A stretch of 64,000 nt of DNA from Flavobacteriales bacterium. GTDB taxonomy: Bacteria; Bacteroidota; Bacteroidia; Flavobacteriales; UBA1820. Shown here one piece after another: positions 34,985 through 44,852 of this stretch. The position numbers and the translations under genes were made by a program. The notes under the pieces were generated by a model, which saw only the letters and a program-made list of their open reading frames with translations, made no database searches and was not told where the DNA came from. The number at the start of each line of letters is the position of its first letter. Within the stretch, counting starts at the first letter, position 1. The stretch covers positions 1-64,000 of the forward strand of contig QALN01000012.1 in NCBI GenBank assembly GCA_003150615.1, given 5' to 3'.

Positions 34985-37312
34985 ATGCAGGTTCCACAAC
35001 CATTTTCCCAGACCGTAACGCTCAAGGACGGTCGTACCATCACCATCGAAACAGGGGTGCTGGCAAAACAGGCAGGGGGCGCCGTACTTATCCGCATGGG
35101 CGGAACGGTGTTGCTGGCTACTATCACTACAGCGCCGGAAGGTAAGGAAGGAGCTGATTTCCTCCCGCTTACCGTAGAATACAAGGAACAGTTCCCCGCA
35201 GCGGGACGTTTTCCCGGCGGTTTTATGAAGCGCGAAATGCGCCCTTCAGACGAAGAAATACTCGTAGCGCGTCTTGTAGACCGCATATTGCGCCCGATGT
35301 TCCCTTCGGACTATCATGCCGAAACACAGGTGATAATACAGTTGCTTTCCTACGATAACGAAACCATGCCGGATTCGTTGGCAGGATTTGCCGCATCTGC
35401 GGCCCTGGCTGTTTCCGACATACCTTTCGACGGACCCATTTCCGAGGTGCGCGTGGCGCGTATCGGCGGCGAGTTCGTAATCAACCCCACCAAGAGCCAG
35501 CTGGCGGATGCCGATATAGACCTTATGGTCGGTGCATCGGCCGATTCTATCGCTATGGTGGAAGGCGAAATGAAGGAAGTGTCCGAAGCTGAAATGGTCG
35601 AAGCCATCAAAGCAGCCCACGAAGCAATAAAGGACCAGGTTGCAGCACAGAAAGCACTTGCGGCTATGGTCGAAAAATCTTCGCCCAAGCGCACTTACTG
35701 CCATGAAACCAACGATGAAGAGCTGCGCGGGAAAGTAAAGAAAGAGACTTACGACAAAACTTATGCCGTGGCCAAAATGGGTCTTGGCAAACAGGAACGT
35801 TCCGAAAAATTCGCCGAAGTGCTGAACGAATTCGTGGAAAACAACATTCCCGAAGACGCCGAGGACAGGGATGCGAAAGTGGCGCTTGCCAAACTATACT
35901 ACCACGATGTCGAAAAAGAAGCCGTACGCAACCTGATACTCGACGAAGGCATACGTCTGGACGGCCGCAAAACGAACCAGATACGTCCCATCTGGGGCAT
36001 GGTCAATGCACTGCCTATGCCTCACGGTTCGTCCGTTTTCACACGCGGCGAAACACAGGCGCTCGGAACCGTAACTCTCGGTACGAGTCTGGATGCTAAC
36101 GAAGTGGACGGCGTGTCGTTCAAATACAAGGAAAGTTTTTACCTGCATTATAACTTCCCTCCGTATTCCACCGGTGAAACCAAGCCTATGCGCGGGGTTT
36201 CCCGCCGCGAGATAGGCCACGGTAATCTGGCTTTCCGCGCTCTTAAGCCCGTAATACCGGAGGATTGCCCTTACACGGTGCGCGTTGTCTCCAATGTTCT
36301 GGAGTCCAACGGTTCTTCTTCGATGGCTACTGTTTGCGCAGGTACTCTGGCGCTTATGGATGCCGGTATCCAGATAAAGAAGCCGGTATCCGGCATAGCT
36401 ATGGGCCTTATCACCGATACTGAGACCGGAAAATACGCCATACTGTCCGATATTCTCGGCGATGAAGACCACTTGGGCGATATGGACTTTAAAGTAACCG
36501 GAACGGAAGACGGTATCACTGCCTGCCAGATGGATATCAAGATAAAAGGCCTTTCGTACGAGGTGCTTACCAAAGCATTGGCACAGGCTCATGAAGGTCG
36601 TATGCACATATTGGGCAAGATACTTGAAGTGATACCGGCTCCGCGTGAAACTGTCAAGGAACATGCCCCGAAGATATTCACTATGGATGTTCCTAAGGAT
36701 TCCATCGGCGGTATAATAGGAACTGGCGGCAAGGTGATACAGCGTATTCAGGCGGAAACGGGAACTACGGTCACCATCGAAGAAAAGGATGGGGTAGGTC
36801 ATGTGGAAATACTCGGTACTTCGCCCAAGGGAATGGAAGACGCAATAGCCATGATAAAGATGATAGCGTTCGATCCGGAGATAGGACAGGAATTCGACGT
36901 TACGGTAATGGATGTACGCGATTTCGGCGCCATAGTCGAACTCGGCCCGAACCGCGATGCAATGCTCCATATTTCGGAACTCGACTGGAAACGCGTGGAT
37001 AATGCCGAAGATTACGTTCATGTGGGAGATAAAATAAGGGTGCGCCTTATCGAGATAGATAAGGAAAAAGGCCGCCTGAAAGTATCGCTCCGTGCCATGA
37101 AGGAAAAACCGGCGGACTGGGTGGACCGTCCTGCACGTCCTCGTGAGGACCGCCCGCGCAGGGATTATGACCGTCGTGACGACCGCCGCCGCGATGACCG
37201 TCGTCGTGACGACCGTCCGCGCAGGGATCATGACCGTCGTGACGACCGCCGCCGTGACGACCGTCCGGCCCGCAGCGACGAGTCAAACGGCAATTCCGAA
37301 AATCAGGAATAA
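34985..37312 (+). CDS. pnp: Polynucleotide phosphorylase with Arg/Asp-rich tail
   Basis: 775 residues from ATG 34985 ([19 protein letters not shown]). Two RNase PH domains (first about 10-230; second about 330-560, with SILSD...[16 protein letters not shown]) are joined by a helical linker. A KH domain ([19 protein letters not shown] near 575) and an S1 domain (about 630-705) follow. The last 60 residues are a polyampholyte of RRDD/DRRDD repeats (DNA 37130-37290), absent from E. coli PNPase and probably an RNA-binding or condensate-promoting tail. It degrades RNA phosphorolytically from the 3' end. Confidence 0.96.
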   Translation: MQVPQPFSQTVTLKDGRTITIETGVLAKQAGGAVLIRMGGTVLLATITTAPEGKEGADFLPLTVEYKEQFPAAGRFPGGFMKREMRPSDEEILVARLVDRILRPMFPSDYHAETQVIIQLLSYDNETMPDSLAGFAASAALAVSDIPFDGPISEVRVARIGGEFVINPTKSQLADADIDLMVGASADSIAMVEGEMKEVSEAEMVEAIKAAHEAIKDQVAAQKALAAMVEKSSPKRTYCHETNDEELRGKVKKETYDKTYAVAKMGLGKQERSEKFAEVLNEFVENNIPEDAEDRDAKVALAKLYYHDVEKEAVRNLILDEGIRLDGRKTNQIRPIWGMVNALPMPHGSSVFTRGETQALGTVTLGTSLDANEVDGVSFKYKESFYLHYNFPPYSTGETKPMRGVSRREIGHGNLAFRALKPVIPEDCPYTVRVVSNVLESNGSSSMATVCAGTLALMDAGIQIKKPVSGIAMGLITDTETGKYAILSDILGDEDHLGDMDFKVTGTEDGITACQMDIKIKGLSYEVLTKALAQAHEGRMHILGKILEVIPAPRETVKEHAPKIFTMDVPKDSIGGIIGTGGKVIQRIQAETGTTVTIEEKDGVGHVEILGTSPKGMEDAIAMIKMIAFDPEIGQEFDVTVMDVRDFGAIVELGPNRDAMLHISELDWKRVDNAEDYVHVGDKIRVRLIEIDKEKGRLKVSLRAMKEKPADWVDRPARPREDRPRRDYDRRDDRRRDDRRRDDRPRRDHDRRDDRRRDDRPARSDESNGNSENQE

Positions 37313-37341
37313 AATCTGTACCCTGAAAAAGAGGGAATAAT

Positions 37342-37380
37342 AAAAACAAGGCTGTCCAATTTCTGGATAGCCTTGTTTTT
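37342..37380. terminator. Bidirectional terminator between pnp and the DUF4301 gene
   Basis: AAAAACAAGGCTGTCCA pairs with TGGATAGCCTTGTTTTT (one G-U pair) around a five-base loop, with A-run and U-run flanks, so it works on both strands of the convergent pair. Confidence 0.85.
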
Positions 37381-37409
37381 TTGTGGTTTTATATGATTAA
37401 TTACGCTGT

Positions 37410-38957
37410 TTATCCCTGGTGTGCCGGTCGTAGCAGGTCGTTGACAGTTTTTACCGGATTGAATGTTTCGGCAGGCACTTCGACGAATATGGTTGTCCAA
37501 CGGCTCATGGCCCCGTTCCACAATCCGGGGAGTTCCAACGCTTTCAGATCGCGGCCCTCCATGCTTTTTTTGGATATGAAACCTGTGTTGTGGTCCACGA
37601 ATTGCGTAAGGTCGAATTTATCTCCCGTATATGATTTTACGGCGCATACCAGATCGACGGGGTTGAAATGGCTTGAGTTTTCGAAAACTGCGCGTTTTTC
37701 CGGGTCGGAAAGGTCTATCTGTGCGCTTTCGACTATTTGAAGAGATACGGCACCGTCTTCGTCACGTACCCAGAAAGGACCTCCGCCAGGCTCTCCTTCG
37801 TTCTTCACCATACCGCATACACGGATAGGGCGGTCGAGTACACGGATGAGGTATTCTTTCTTGTCATGTCCGTCCATATTGTGGTATGAGTCCGGCAGAT
37901 GAAGGCAAAGGGTGTCCTCGACAAATTCTTCCACATGATTCAGGTTTTCTTCCGAAGTCTCGAAATCAAATGCCCGCAGGTATTTCTGTATGTCCGCCTG
38001 TACTTCGAGCAATTTTCCGGCCAGTACTTTTTTATAGGTTACGGTAGGTTCCTTGAGGTTGTCCGGTACTACGTTGTCTATGTTTTTTATGAAAATCACG
38101 TCGGCATCTATAGCGTCGAGGTTTTTTATCAGGGCGCCGTGTCCTCCGGGGCGGAAAACGAGTTTGCCCTGGCTGTCGCGGAAAGGCTCGTTGTCCATAT
38201 CGACGGCTATCGTGTCGGTTGATTTGCTTTGTCGGGAAAATTCGGCTTCGAGCGTCACGTGGAACTCTTTTTCAATCTCCGGGCGTGCCGAACGTACGAG
38301 AGCCTCGAAAAGTATCTCGTGTTCCGGCGATACGGTGTAGTGTATTTTTACTACCCGTGAGGCGCCTGCGGCGTACATTGCGCCTTCCACGAGCTGTTCT
38401 TCTGCCGCTTTGCGGGCTTTTTCGGGGTATTTGTGAAACGATATGAGCCCTTTAGGCAGACTACCGTAGCCCAATCCTTCCGGGTGCAATATTTTCCGTG
38501 CGATATCTAGCCAGTCTTCCTGTTCTATGTGTTTTTCTATATTGTCCCCCGCCGAAGAATAAACGCAGGCAAGTTCGTCGAAAAACGGAACGCTGCGTAT
38601 GTTTTTCATCAGTGCGGCTACGGATTTTAGACCGTTGGCTTCGATGAAATCGGCCTGCGGCAGTTCCGAATGGGGGAATTTTTCCACAAAAACGAATAGA
38701 TCCTTGAACATGCGCGTGGCAGCACCGCTTGCCGGAACGAATTTGACAATGTTTTTCTGAGGGCTTTCCTTGGAGTACAGGGCTGCGTAATGTTCGACCT
38801 GCTCCGGTGTCATGCGAAGTATCCCGTTGCCCACGGAAGCGGCCTGGGTTATTTCCAGAGGCGGGAAACCGCTTTTAAAGTAAGATATTTGTTTTTCTAC
38901 CGCTTCGGGAGAAAGTTCCCTTTGCGTTATCTGTTCCAAATCGTTGTCTGTAAACAT
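37410..38957 (-). CDS. DUF4301 family protein
   Basis: 515 residues, cytoplasmic. It matches the Bacteroidetes DUF4301 pattern: IVKFVPASGAATRMFKDLF near 69, GYGSLPKGLISFHKYP near 154, VVKIHYTVSPEHEILF near 195, FRPGGHGALIKNLDAIDADVIFIKNIDNVVPDN near 265-297 and a conserved C-terminus with DRPIRVCGMVKNEGEPGGGPFWV near 370. The layout recalls sugar-1-phosphate nucleotidyltransferases, but no activity is established. It follows the glycogen synthase gene on the same strand by 40 bases, so it may serve glycogen or sugar-nucleotide metabolism. Confidence 0.85.
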   Translation of the reverse strand: MFTDNDLEQITQRELSPEAVEKQISYFKSGFPPLEITQAASVGNGILRMTPEQVEHYAALYSKESPQKNIVKFVPASGAATRMFKDLFVFVEKFPHSELPQADFIEANGLKSVAALMKNIRSVPFFDELACVYSSAGDNIEKHIEQEDWLDIARKILHPEGLGYGSLPKGLISFHKYPEKARKAAEEQLVEGAMYAAGASRVVKIHYTVSPEHEILFEALVRSARPEIEKEFHVTLEAEFSRQSKSTDTIAVDMDNEPFRDSQGKLVFRPGGHGALIKNLDAIDADVIFIKNIDNVVPDNLKEPTVTYKKVLAGKLLEVQADIQKYLRAFDFETSEENLNHVEEFVEDTLCLHLPDSYHNMDGHDKKEYLIRVLDRPIRVCGMVKNEGEPGGGPFWVRDEDGAVSLQIVESAQIDLSDPEKRAVFENSSHFNPVDLVCAVKSYTGDKFDLTQFVDHNTGFISKKSMEGRDLKALELPGLWNGAMSRWTTIFVEVPAETFNPVKTVNDLLRPAHQG

Positions 38958-38997
38958 ATCAGGTATAGTTTTGATTTTAGAATTAATTCTTTGTTTT

Positions 38998-40836
38998 TTA
39001 TGGACGTTTTGCGGAATGAACCGTTTTTCCGGGCTGGCATATGTAGTCGTAAGCGTCGAAATAATAACGTATCAGGCTTTTCCAGTCGAACTCCACCGAG
39101 AAATCCTCTGCGCCTGTACGCATCATTATACGTTCGCGTGAAGTGGACGTGGCGAACCTGAGCAGGAAGTTGGACAGGTCTTCGGCCGACTGGTCGAACG
39201 CCCGTCCGCGCCTGTGCAGGACTTTTATGCCGCGCGACTCGTCGCCCGAGGTGAAATTTTCTACGTAGTCGCCAAATCCGGCCAAATCGGAGGTGACGGC
39301 GGGAACGCCGCTTGCCAGACTCTCGCACGGGGTATATCCCCACGGTTCATAGTAGCTGGGGAATACTCCCAGGTGGCATCCGCGGACGAACTCGCTGTAT
39401 TCCATCCCGAACAACGGATTGTCGGGAGATATGAACGCAGGGTGGTAAACGACCTTCACGCGGTCGTCTTTTTTGTTTATAAGCCCTGCCGAACGCACGA
39501 AACCGAGTATTTCATCCTTGTAGTCGTCGACGATGTTGTGTGTCACCACCGGCGGCAGTGTGTTTGTATTCCAAGATTGGAGCGTACGTTTAATCCGGAA
39601 TTTGGTTGTCTCGTTTATGAAATCGTTAAGGTCAGGCAGATTGCTGTTGCCTGAATGCGAAGACAGATAGTTGAACAGTTTTTCTCCTACATCGCGTCCC
39701 ATTCCTTCGCTGCTCTTGCGAAGTTCTTCCATTACCGCGCGGGAATTGAGCACGTCAGGGTTTATGCTGTGGCACGGGCGGTTGGTTATAAAGAACATGA
39801 CCACCGTCATGTCCGAGCCTATCATTTTAAGTTTGTAATTCAGCCTGGCAAGCGCTTCGAGGGTCATGTCGAAGCCTTTGTTTTTGTATTCGTAACGCCC
39901 TGAAGTGAAAAAGTAAAGCGTGCGTGAAAGGTCGAACGAATAAGAGCCGAAAAAATGTCCGCGCACGAACTGGTGTATTTTGTTTTTCAGTTCCTGGTGC
40001 AGTATCTCTACTTTGTAAAATGAAGAGAACTTGTTGATGTTTAGTCCGTTCGGGGTTATGTGGTCGGGTTCGCGACCAAGAAGTTGGCGGCATTCGGCCG
40101 ACATGACCCGGCTTACGGTGGTAAACGAATCGGCCGCGCCGGCAGCGGCTCGTTCCAGTTGGGCTTCTGTCAGGATATTGAAATAAACGGCTTCCTTGTG
40201 CCAGTCTATGTACGGCAGACGCGAATAGAAATTCGGATCGTTGAATGCCAGGTAACGGCCGAGTAATGTTGCGTGCGTGGTAAATACCGTTTTGTACGGC
40301 ATTTTTTCATTTTTTATAAACGGCAGTGGTACGCCGGCCATCCACTCGTGGAACTGTACCATGACCGGAGAGTCGAAAAAGCTCTTTTTTTCGGCCAGTT
40401 TTTTGAAAAAGACATATGTCGCGTACCCGAACGATATGACCTGGTCGGCAAGAGGCGATATGTTTCCCGAATCGACCGACGAGTCCTTCCACAGGTAGTA
40501 TTTGAAGTCGCCGGTATTTTGCGCAGGTCCGGATGTGTTGAAGAGTATGGTGTTCGGTTTACCGGTGATAAGCCATGTGCCGTAGTGTACGTCGAATCCC
40601 TCGTTCCACATTTCGCGTATGGTCTGCCCTATTTCGTCGTCGGGCAGGTCTGCGTATTCGAATTCGGCGCGGGCTTTTTCCGTGTACGGGCCTATGGCGT
40701 GGTAGTTTTTTGAGAAATATTCCGAAACGGACGGCATTTTGGAGCGCAGGACGGTATAAATACCACCCATCTGGTTGCATACCTCCCACGATACTTCGAA
40801 CAGTTTGCGGGAGTCTTTGGTGTGAGTCTTAGGCAT
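38998..40836 (-). CDS. Glycogen synthase, GYS-type (GT3-like)
   Basis: 612 residues. N-terminal LFEVSWEVCNQMGGIYTVLRSK (donor phosphate loop) is the signature of eukaryote-like glycogen synthases found in Bacteroides relatives. It is followed by VMVQFHEWMAGVPLPFI near 155, VFTTHATLLGRYLAF near 180, ITPNGLNINKF near 270, and C-terminal SYYEPWGYTPCESLASGVPAVTSDLAGFG near 515-543 (donor-binding Glu). It extends alpha-1,4-glucan from a nucleotide-glucose. It leads a two-gene operon with the DUF4301 gene. Upstream lies a 202-base divergent region shared with an ECF sigma factor. Confidence 0.93.
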   Translation of the reverse strand: MPKTHTKDSRKLFEVSWEVCNQMGGIYTVLRSKMPSVSEYFSKNYHAIGPYTEKARAEFEYADLPDDEIGQTIREMWNEGFDVHYGTWLITGKPNTILFNTSGPAQNTGDFKYYLWKDSSVDSGNISPLADQVISFGYATYVFFKKLAEKKSFFDSPVMVQFHEWMAGVPLPFIKNEKMPYKTVFTTHATLLGRYLAFNDPNFYSRLPYIDWHKEAVYFNILTEAQLERAAAGAADSFTTVSRVMSAECRQLLGREPDHITPNGLNINKFSSFYKVEILHQELKNKIHQFVRGHFFGSYSFDLSRTLYFFTSGRYEYKNKGFDMTLEALARLNYKLKMIGSDMTVVMFFITNRPCHSINPDVLNSRAVMEELRKSSEGMGRDVGEKLFNYLSSHSGNSNLPDLNDFINETTKFRIKRTLQSWNTNTLPPVVTHNIVDDYKDEILGFVRSAGLINKKDDRVKVVYHPAFISPDNPLFGMEYSEFVRGCHLGVFPSYYEPWGYTPCESLASGVPAVTSDLAGFGDYVENFTSGDESRGIKVLHRRGRAFDQSAEDLSNFLLRFATSTSRERIMMRTGAEDFSVEFDWKSLIRYYFDAYDYICQPGKTVHSAKRP

Positions 40837-41038
40837 AGTAGTATTGTCGTGGTTCTTATTTTCCCTTTAGGTTACGGGCGGAGGCTAAATGCTCTTCTCC
40901 GGTACGGGGCCCGTACAATTTGCCTAAAGTTGCAAAAAAAAACGAAATAACATATATTTTTTTAAGTGAAATTATTTTCACTCCCCGTGTGACTTATCCT
41001 TCGCCCGTAGCGACTAATTACAGGTTACCGGCCTGTAA
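40837..41038. other. Divergent promoter region, glycogen synthase and ECF sigma
   Basis: This 202-base AT-rich spacer must hold both promoters. It contains a short palindrome GTACGGGGCCCGTAC near 40901-40915 that could be an operator or short hairpin in the leader of the minus-strand gene. I see no full -33/-7 pair. Confidence 0.35.
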
Positions 41039-41524
41039 ATGAAAAAAAAGGATGAAGACGAGTTTACCGTGTTTATAAAAGAGCACAAACGGAGGATATA
41101 TAAGTTGTGCTACCTGTACCGCAGCGACAGCATGGGACCCGACGATTTGTATCAGGAAGTGCTTATAAACCTGTGGCGCTGTTGGGGCAGTTTCGCCGGC
41201 AGGAGCGCGATGTCCACGTATGTTCACCGTATAACACTCAATACTGCGTTTACATTCCTGAGAAAAAAGTACCGAGAAGTTCCCACATGTGTCTTGGGCG
41301 AACCTGATGACTTGCCTTTGGATGAACAGGCCGAAGATCCGCATGAGGATATGCTTTGCGAACTTCGCCGCAGAATATCCTGCCTGGGGGAAACCGACAG
41401 GAAAATAGTGTCCATGTATGCGGACGGGAAAAGTTGCCGCGAGATAGCCGAAATTATGAAAATGAGTCTGACCAATACTTCCACGCGCCTTTCCCGCATA
41501 AAGGAAAAACTCCGGCGTTTGTAA
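41039..41524 (+). CDS. ECF-family RNA polymerase sigma factor
   Basis: 161 residues. Region 2 (about 10-75) has RRIYKLCYLYRSDSMGPDDLYQEVLINLWRCWGSF; region 4 (about 105-160) has ISCLGETDRKIVSMYADGKSCREIAEIMKMS followed by TNTSTRLSRIKEKLRRL, the helix-turn-helix for -35/-33 recognition. No anti-sigma gene is adjacent, so control is unclear. Downstream are ugd and uxs, but a 147-base gap with its own -7 box separates them. Confidence 0.9.
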   Translation: MKKKDEDEFTVFIKEHKRRIYKLCYLYRSDSMGPDDLYQEVLINLWRCWGSFAGRSAMSTYVHRITLNTAFTFLRKKYREVPTCVLGEPDDLPLDEQAEDPHEDMLCELRRRISCLGETDRKIVSMYADGKSCREIAEIMKMSLTNTSTRLSRIKEKLRRL

Positions 41525-41619
41525 CGTGCAATGCCGTATCGGGCGGCGCAGTAAATTGCATATTTGAGATTTCGGTTTTAAATAACTGCGTTTGAATGCT
41601 TTTTTATCCGAACAATTCT

Positions 41620-41627
41620 TAAATTTG
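41620..41627 (+). promoter_or_regulatory. Candidate -7 box upstream of ugd
   Basis: TAAATTTG lies 45 bases before the ugd ATG. A TTTG at 41591-41594 is the nearest -33-like element, but its 25-base spacing is longer than consensus. Confidence 0.4.
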
Positions 41628-41671
41628 TGCCTTGGATTTTTAGTATAACATACCCAAAATTAAAAAAGCAT

Positions 41672-42997
41672 ATGAAAATAGCCATTGTCGGAACAGGTTA
41701 TGTCGGCCTTGTGAGCGGAACCTGTTTTGCCGAAATGGGAACGGAAGTTACCTGTGTCGATATAGACAAAGAGAAGATAGAGCGCCTCAATAACGGTTTT
41801 GTTCCTATATTCGAACCCGGACTGGACGAACTTGTCGCAAAAAACGTCCGTGAAGGCCGCCTGAAATTCACAACCGATTTAAAGGAATGTCTCGACGATG
41901 TGTCGGTAGTGTTCAGTGCAGTGGGAACCCCTCCCGACGAAGACGGAAGCGCCGACCTGAAATATGTTCTGGATGTTGCGCGGACCGTAGGACAAAACAT
42001 AAATAACTATGTGGTATTGGTGACAAAAAGTACCGTGCCTGTGGGGACTGCGTCGAAAGTCAAGGAAGCGATACGCGAGGAACTTCGAAAGAGAGGCCGG
42101 GAAGATGTGGAATTCGACGTGGCATCGAATCCTGAATTCCTTAAGGAAGGTGCGGCGGTAAAGGATTTTATGTCCCCGGACCGTGTCGTGGTCGGGGTGG
42201 ACAGCGAAAGGGCGCGCAAATTGCTCGAAAAGTTGTATAAACCGTTTACCCTCAACGGTTATCCGATAATATTTATGGATATACATTCGGCCGAAATGAC
42301 CAAATACGCCGCAAATGCCATGCTCGCGACCAGAATAAGTTTTATGAACGACATAGCCAACCTGTGCGAGCTGATAGGTGCCGATGTCGATATGGTGCGC
42401 AAAGGTATGGGGGCCGATGAACGTATAGGATCCAAATTCCTTTATGCCGGGGCCGGTTACGGAGGTTCGTGTTTTCCCAAGGATGTGAAAGCTCTTTCAC
42501 ACATAGGACTGGAGGCCGGATATAAAATGAGGGTGATAGATGCGGTGGACAAGGTAAACAACAGCCAGAAAGAGATAGTCGCCGTAAAGCTTTCGGATGC
42601 TTTCGGAGGTAATATTTCCGGGAAGGTCATAGCCCTGTGGGGTCTTGCATTCAAACCGGAAACGGATGACATGCGCGAGGCTCCTTCGCTGACGGTGATA
42701 AAAAGACTTGTGGATGCAGGGGCTAAAGTAAAGGCTTTTGACCCGGTGGCCATGGATGAGGCAAAACGCCGTATGGGGGATATTATCGAATATTGTCCGA
42801 GCAAATACGAGGCCGCACGAGGGGCCGATGCTTTGGCCATAATGACCGAGTGGAGGCAATTCCGTCTTCCGGATTGGGCGGAAATAAAGAAAATAATGAA
42901 AGGCAGCATAATCGTCGACGGTCGCAATATATACGATCCGCAGGAACTCCGCGAATACGGATTCATGTATAGCTGCATAGGTAAAAAACTGGAATAA
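41672..42997 (+). CDS. ugd: UDP-glucose 6-dehydrogenase
   Basis: 441 residues from ATG 41672 ([23 protein letters not shown] loop). Other signatures: [14 protein letters not shown] near 120, [25 protein letters not shown] near 148-172 (catalytic region) and [16 protein letters not shown] near 251-266, which contains the catalytic Cys. It oxidises UDP-glucose to UDP-glucuronate. The stop overlaps the next ATG (TAATG), coupling it to the UDP-xylose synthase gene, so the pair makes UDP-xylose. Confidence 0.95.
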   Translation: MKIAIVGTGYVGLVSGTCFAEMGTEVTCVDIDKEKIERLNNGFVPIFEPGLDELVAKNVREGRLKFTTDLKECLDDVSVVFSAVGTPPDEDGSADLKYVLDVARTVGQNINNYVVLVTKSTVPVGTASKVKEAIREELRKRGREDVEFDVASNPEFLKEGAAVKDFMSPDRVVVGVDSERARKLLEKLYKPFTLNGYPIIFMDIHSAEMTKYAANAMLATRISFMNDIANLCELIGADVDMVRKGMGADERIGSKFLYAGAGYGGSCFPKDVKALSHIGLEAGYKMRVIDAVDKVNNSQKEIVAVKLSDAFGGNISGKVIALWGLAFKPETDDMREAPSLTVIKRLVDAGAKVKAFDPVAMDEAKRRMGDIIEYCPSKYEAARGADALAIMTEWRQFRLPDWAEIKKIMKGSIIVDGRNIYDPQELREYGFMYSCIGKKLE

Positions 42998-43935
42998 TGA
43001 AAAGAGTACTCATTACCGGCGGTGCCGGCTTCATAGGCTCCCATCTCTGCGAAAGGCTGTTGGGTGATGGTTGCGATGTGATATGCCTGGACAATTACTT
43101 TACGGGCAGCAAGGATAACGTACGACATCTTCTGGACAATCACAATTTCGAACTGGTGCGCCACGATGTGACGGAGCCGTTTTATGCCGAGGTGGATGAG
43201 ATATATAACCTGGCATGTCCAGCATCTCCCGTGCATTACCAGTACAATCCGATAAAAACCATGAAAACGTCCTTTTACGGGGCTATGAACATGCTGGGGC
43301 TGGCCAAACGTACCAAGGCTAAGATACTTCAGGCCTCGACCAGTGAAGTTTACGGAGACCCTGCTGTACATCCCCAGCAGGAGGGTTATTGGGGGAATGT
43401 CAACCCGATAGGGCTGCGTTCGTGTTACGACGAAGGAAAACGCGCCTCGGAAACTCTTTTTATGGATTATCACCGGCAAAACGGTGTCAGGATAAAGATA
43501 GTGCGTATATTCAATACCTACGGTCCGAGGATGAATCCTTCGGACGGGCGCGTGGTCAGCAATTTCATTGTCCAGGCATTGCGCGGAGAGGATATAACCA
43601 TTTATGGAGACGGTATGCAGACGCGCAGTTTCCAGTATGTCGACGATCTGGTAGAAGCTATGGTGCGTATGATGGCTACCGGCGATGATTTCACAGGGCC
43701 TGTTAATACCGGTAATCCAGGAGAGTTCACGATGTTGGAATTGGCTGAAAAAGTGATAAGCATGACAGGTTCTAAATCCAAACTTGTATTCATGCCTCTG
43801 CCTTCGGATGACCCGAAACAACGCAAACCGGACATAAGCCTTGCCTATGAAAAATTAGGGGGCTGGCAGCCGTCAGTAAAGCTCGAGGACGGTCTGGCCA
43901 AAACGATAGCATATTTTAAAGATATCCTCGATTGA
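42997..43935 (+). CDS. uxs: UDP-glucuronate decarboxylase (UDP-xylose synthase)
   Basis: 312-residue extended SDR. It has [38 protein letters not shown] near 30-45, [20 protein letters not shown] near 69-88, [18 protein letters not shown] near 108, [17 protein letters not shown] near 143 (YxxxK) and [21 protein letters not shown] near 168. This is the UXS pattern rather than a 4-epimerase. It forms UDP-xylose plus CO2, presumably for a glycan elsewhere in the genome. No transferase is next to it. Confidence 0.93.
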   Translation: MKRVLITGGAGFIGSHLCERLLGDGCDVICLDNYFTGSKDNVRHLLDNHNFELVRHDVTEPFYAEVDEIYNLACPASPVHYQYNPIKTMKTSFYGAMNMLGLAKRTKAKILQASTSEVYGDPAVHPQQEGYWGNVNPIGLRSCYDEGKRASETLFMDYHRQNGVRIKIVRIFNTYGPRMNPSDGRVVSNFIVQALRGEDITIYGDGMQTRSFQYVDDLVEAMVRMMATGDDFTGPVNTGNPGEFTMLELAEKVISMTGSKSKLVFMPLPSDDPKQRKPDISLAYEKLGGWQPSVKLEDGLAKTIAYFKDILD

Positions 43936-44019
43936 CGATATCCTGAATAGCTAAGTAAATATCGAACGGCCGATGTCCGCAACAGGGTGTAATGTCGCAG
44001 TACGGATTATAAATTAAGA

Positions 44020-44379
44020 ATGATCGTGACGCCTAAAGAAGTTTTGAGAAAATGGATAGATTTCTTTAATGCTGCCGATGCGGCCTGTATCGCTGAATTA
44101 TATGCAGAAGATGCGGTAAACCATCAAATTGCAAATAAACCGGTAGTAGGTAAGGCGGCTATTTACGAAATGTTTGTAAATGAATTTGCGGCAGCTAAAA
44201 TGGTTTGCATCGTCGAAAATATTTTTGAAGATGGGCAGTGGGCGATAATGGAATGGAAAGACCCTCTTGGACTTCGTGGGAGTGGATTTTTTCATGTAAA
44301 AAACGATAAAATCGTATTTCAAAGAGGATATTGGGATAAACTATCGTTTTTGAAGCAGCATAATCTTCCGATTGAGTGA
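44020..44379 (+). CDS. SnoaL-like/NTF2-fold small protein
   Basis: 119 residues starting MIVTPKEVLRKWIDFFNAADAACIAELYAEDAVNHQ, the SnoaL-type alpha+beta barrel pattern of polyketide-cyclase-like and nuclear-transport-factor-2-like proteins, ending with GFFHVKNDKIVFQRGYWDKLSFLKQH. Ligand or activity cannot be told. It stands alone with AT-rich codons unlike ugd-uxs upstream, hinting at recent acquisition. Confidence 0.8.
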   Translation: MIVTPKEVLRKWIDFFNAADAACIAELYAEDAVNHQIANKPVVGKAAIYEMFVNEFAAAKMVCIVENIFEDGQWAIMEWKDPLGLRGSGFFHVKNDKIVFQRGYWDKLSFLKQHNLPIE

Positions 44380-44538
44380 AAGCAGTGAAATTCTTTGTTC
44401 CGTCAAATAATTTTACATTTCTTGTATCGAGTTGTCTGACGGTATGGCGCTGTTGATAATCGTTGCCAATGTTTATCAAATACTTTGCCAAAAGGTTGTT
44501 CCTCGATAGGTTGAATGCAGCAGTTGAAAGTCTGAAAT

Positions 44539-44576
44539 AAAAAAACTCCGTATGGTAAGGCCATACGGAGTTTTTT
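44539..44576 (-). terminator. Terminator of tRNA-Arg
   Basis: AACTCCGTATGG pairs with CCATACGGAGTT around TAAGG, flanked by A and T runs. On the minus strand it comes directly after the tRNA 3' end, followed by a U-run. It may also stop transcription from the plus strand. Confidence 0.85.
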
Positions 44577-44577
44577 G

Positions 44578-44649
44578 TACCCCCGGCGGGAATCGAACCC
44601 ACATCAATGGTACCGGAAACCATCATTCTATCCTTTGAACTACGGAGGC
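44578..44649 (-). tRNA. tRNA-Arg (anticodon CCG)
   Basis: 72 bases that fold as a cloverleaf: acceptor GCCTCCG/CGGGGGT, D-stem GTTC/GAAT, anticodon stem ATGGT/ACCAT with loop TTCCGGT, T-arm GTGGG TTCGATT CCCGC. The anticodon CCG reads CGG. CCA is not encoded. A TATATTTG -7 box lies upstream on the minus strand (44673-44666). Confidence 0.93.
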
Positions 44650-44800
44650 AGTATTTCCGGACGCACAAATATACGGTTTTTTCCATGTATGAAGCCTGTA
44701 CCGTGCGGTAAATTATATCAAGGTCGTTGTGAACGGCTATACGCTGTTTGCAAACCGATTCTGTTTTATTCGGGCACATCACTATGTCATGTGTAAATCG

Positions 44801-44808
44801 TACTTTTG
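44801..44808 (+). promoter_or_regulatory. Candidate -7 box for the lipocalin-like lipoprotein
   Basis: TACTTTTG matches TAnnTTTG, 44 bases before the ATG at 44853. A TTTG at the ideal -33 spacing is not visible. Confidence 0.4.
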
Positions 44809-44852
44809 TGCCGTATAACAATGTGTGTCCATTTCAAAATAAAGGTACAAAG

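Noticed and set aside
35894..37231. Long antisense open frame (445 codons) opposite pnp
   Set aside because: Shadow of pnp, including its repetitive tail; no family features.
41039..42997. Treating the ECF sigma factor as the regulator of ugd-uxs
   Set aside because: A separate -7 box precedes ugd after a 147-base gap, and no target motif links them.
42457..43821. Long antisense open frame (454 codons) opposite ugd/uxs
   Set aside because: Both sense genes are unmistakable; the antisense protein is His/Arg-rich and domain-free.
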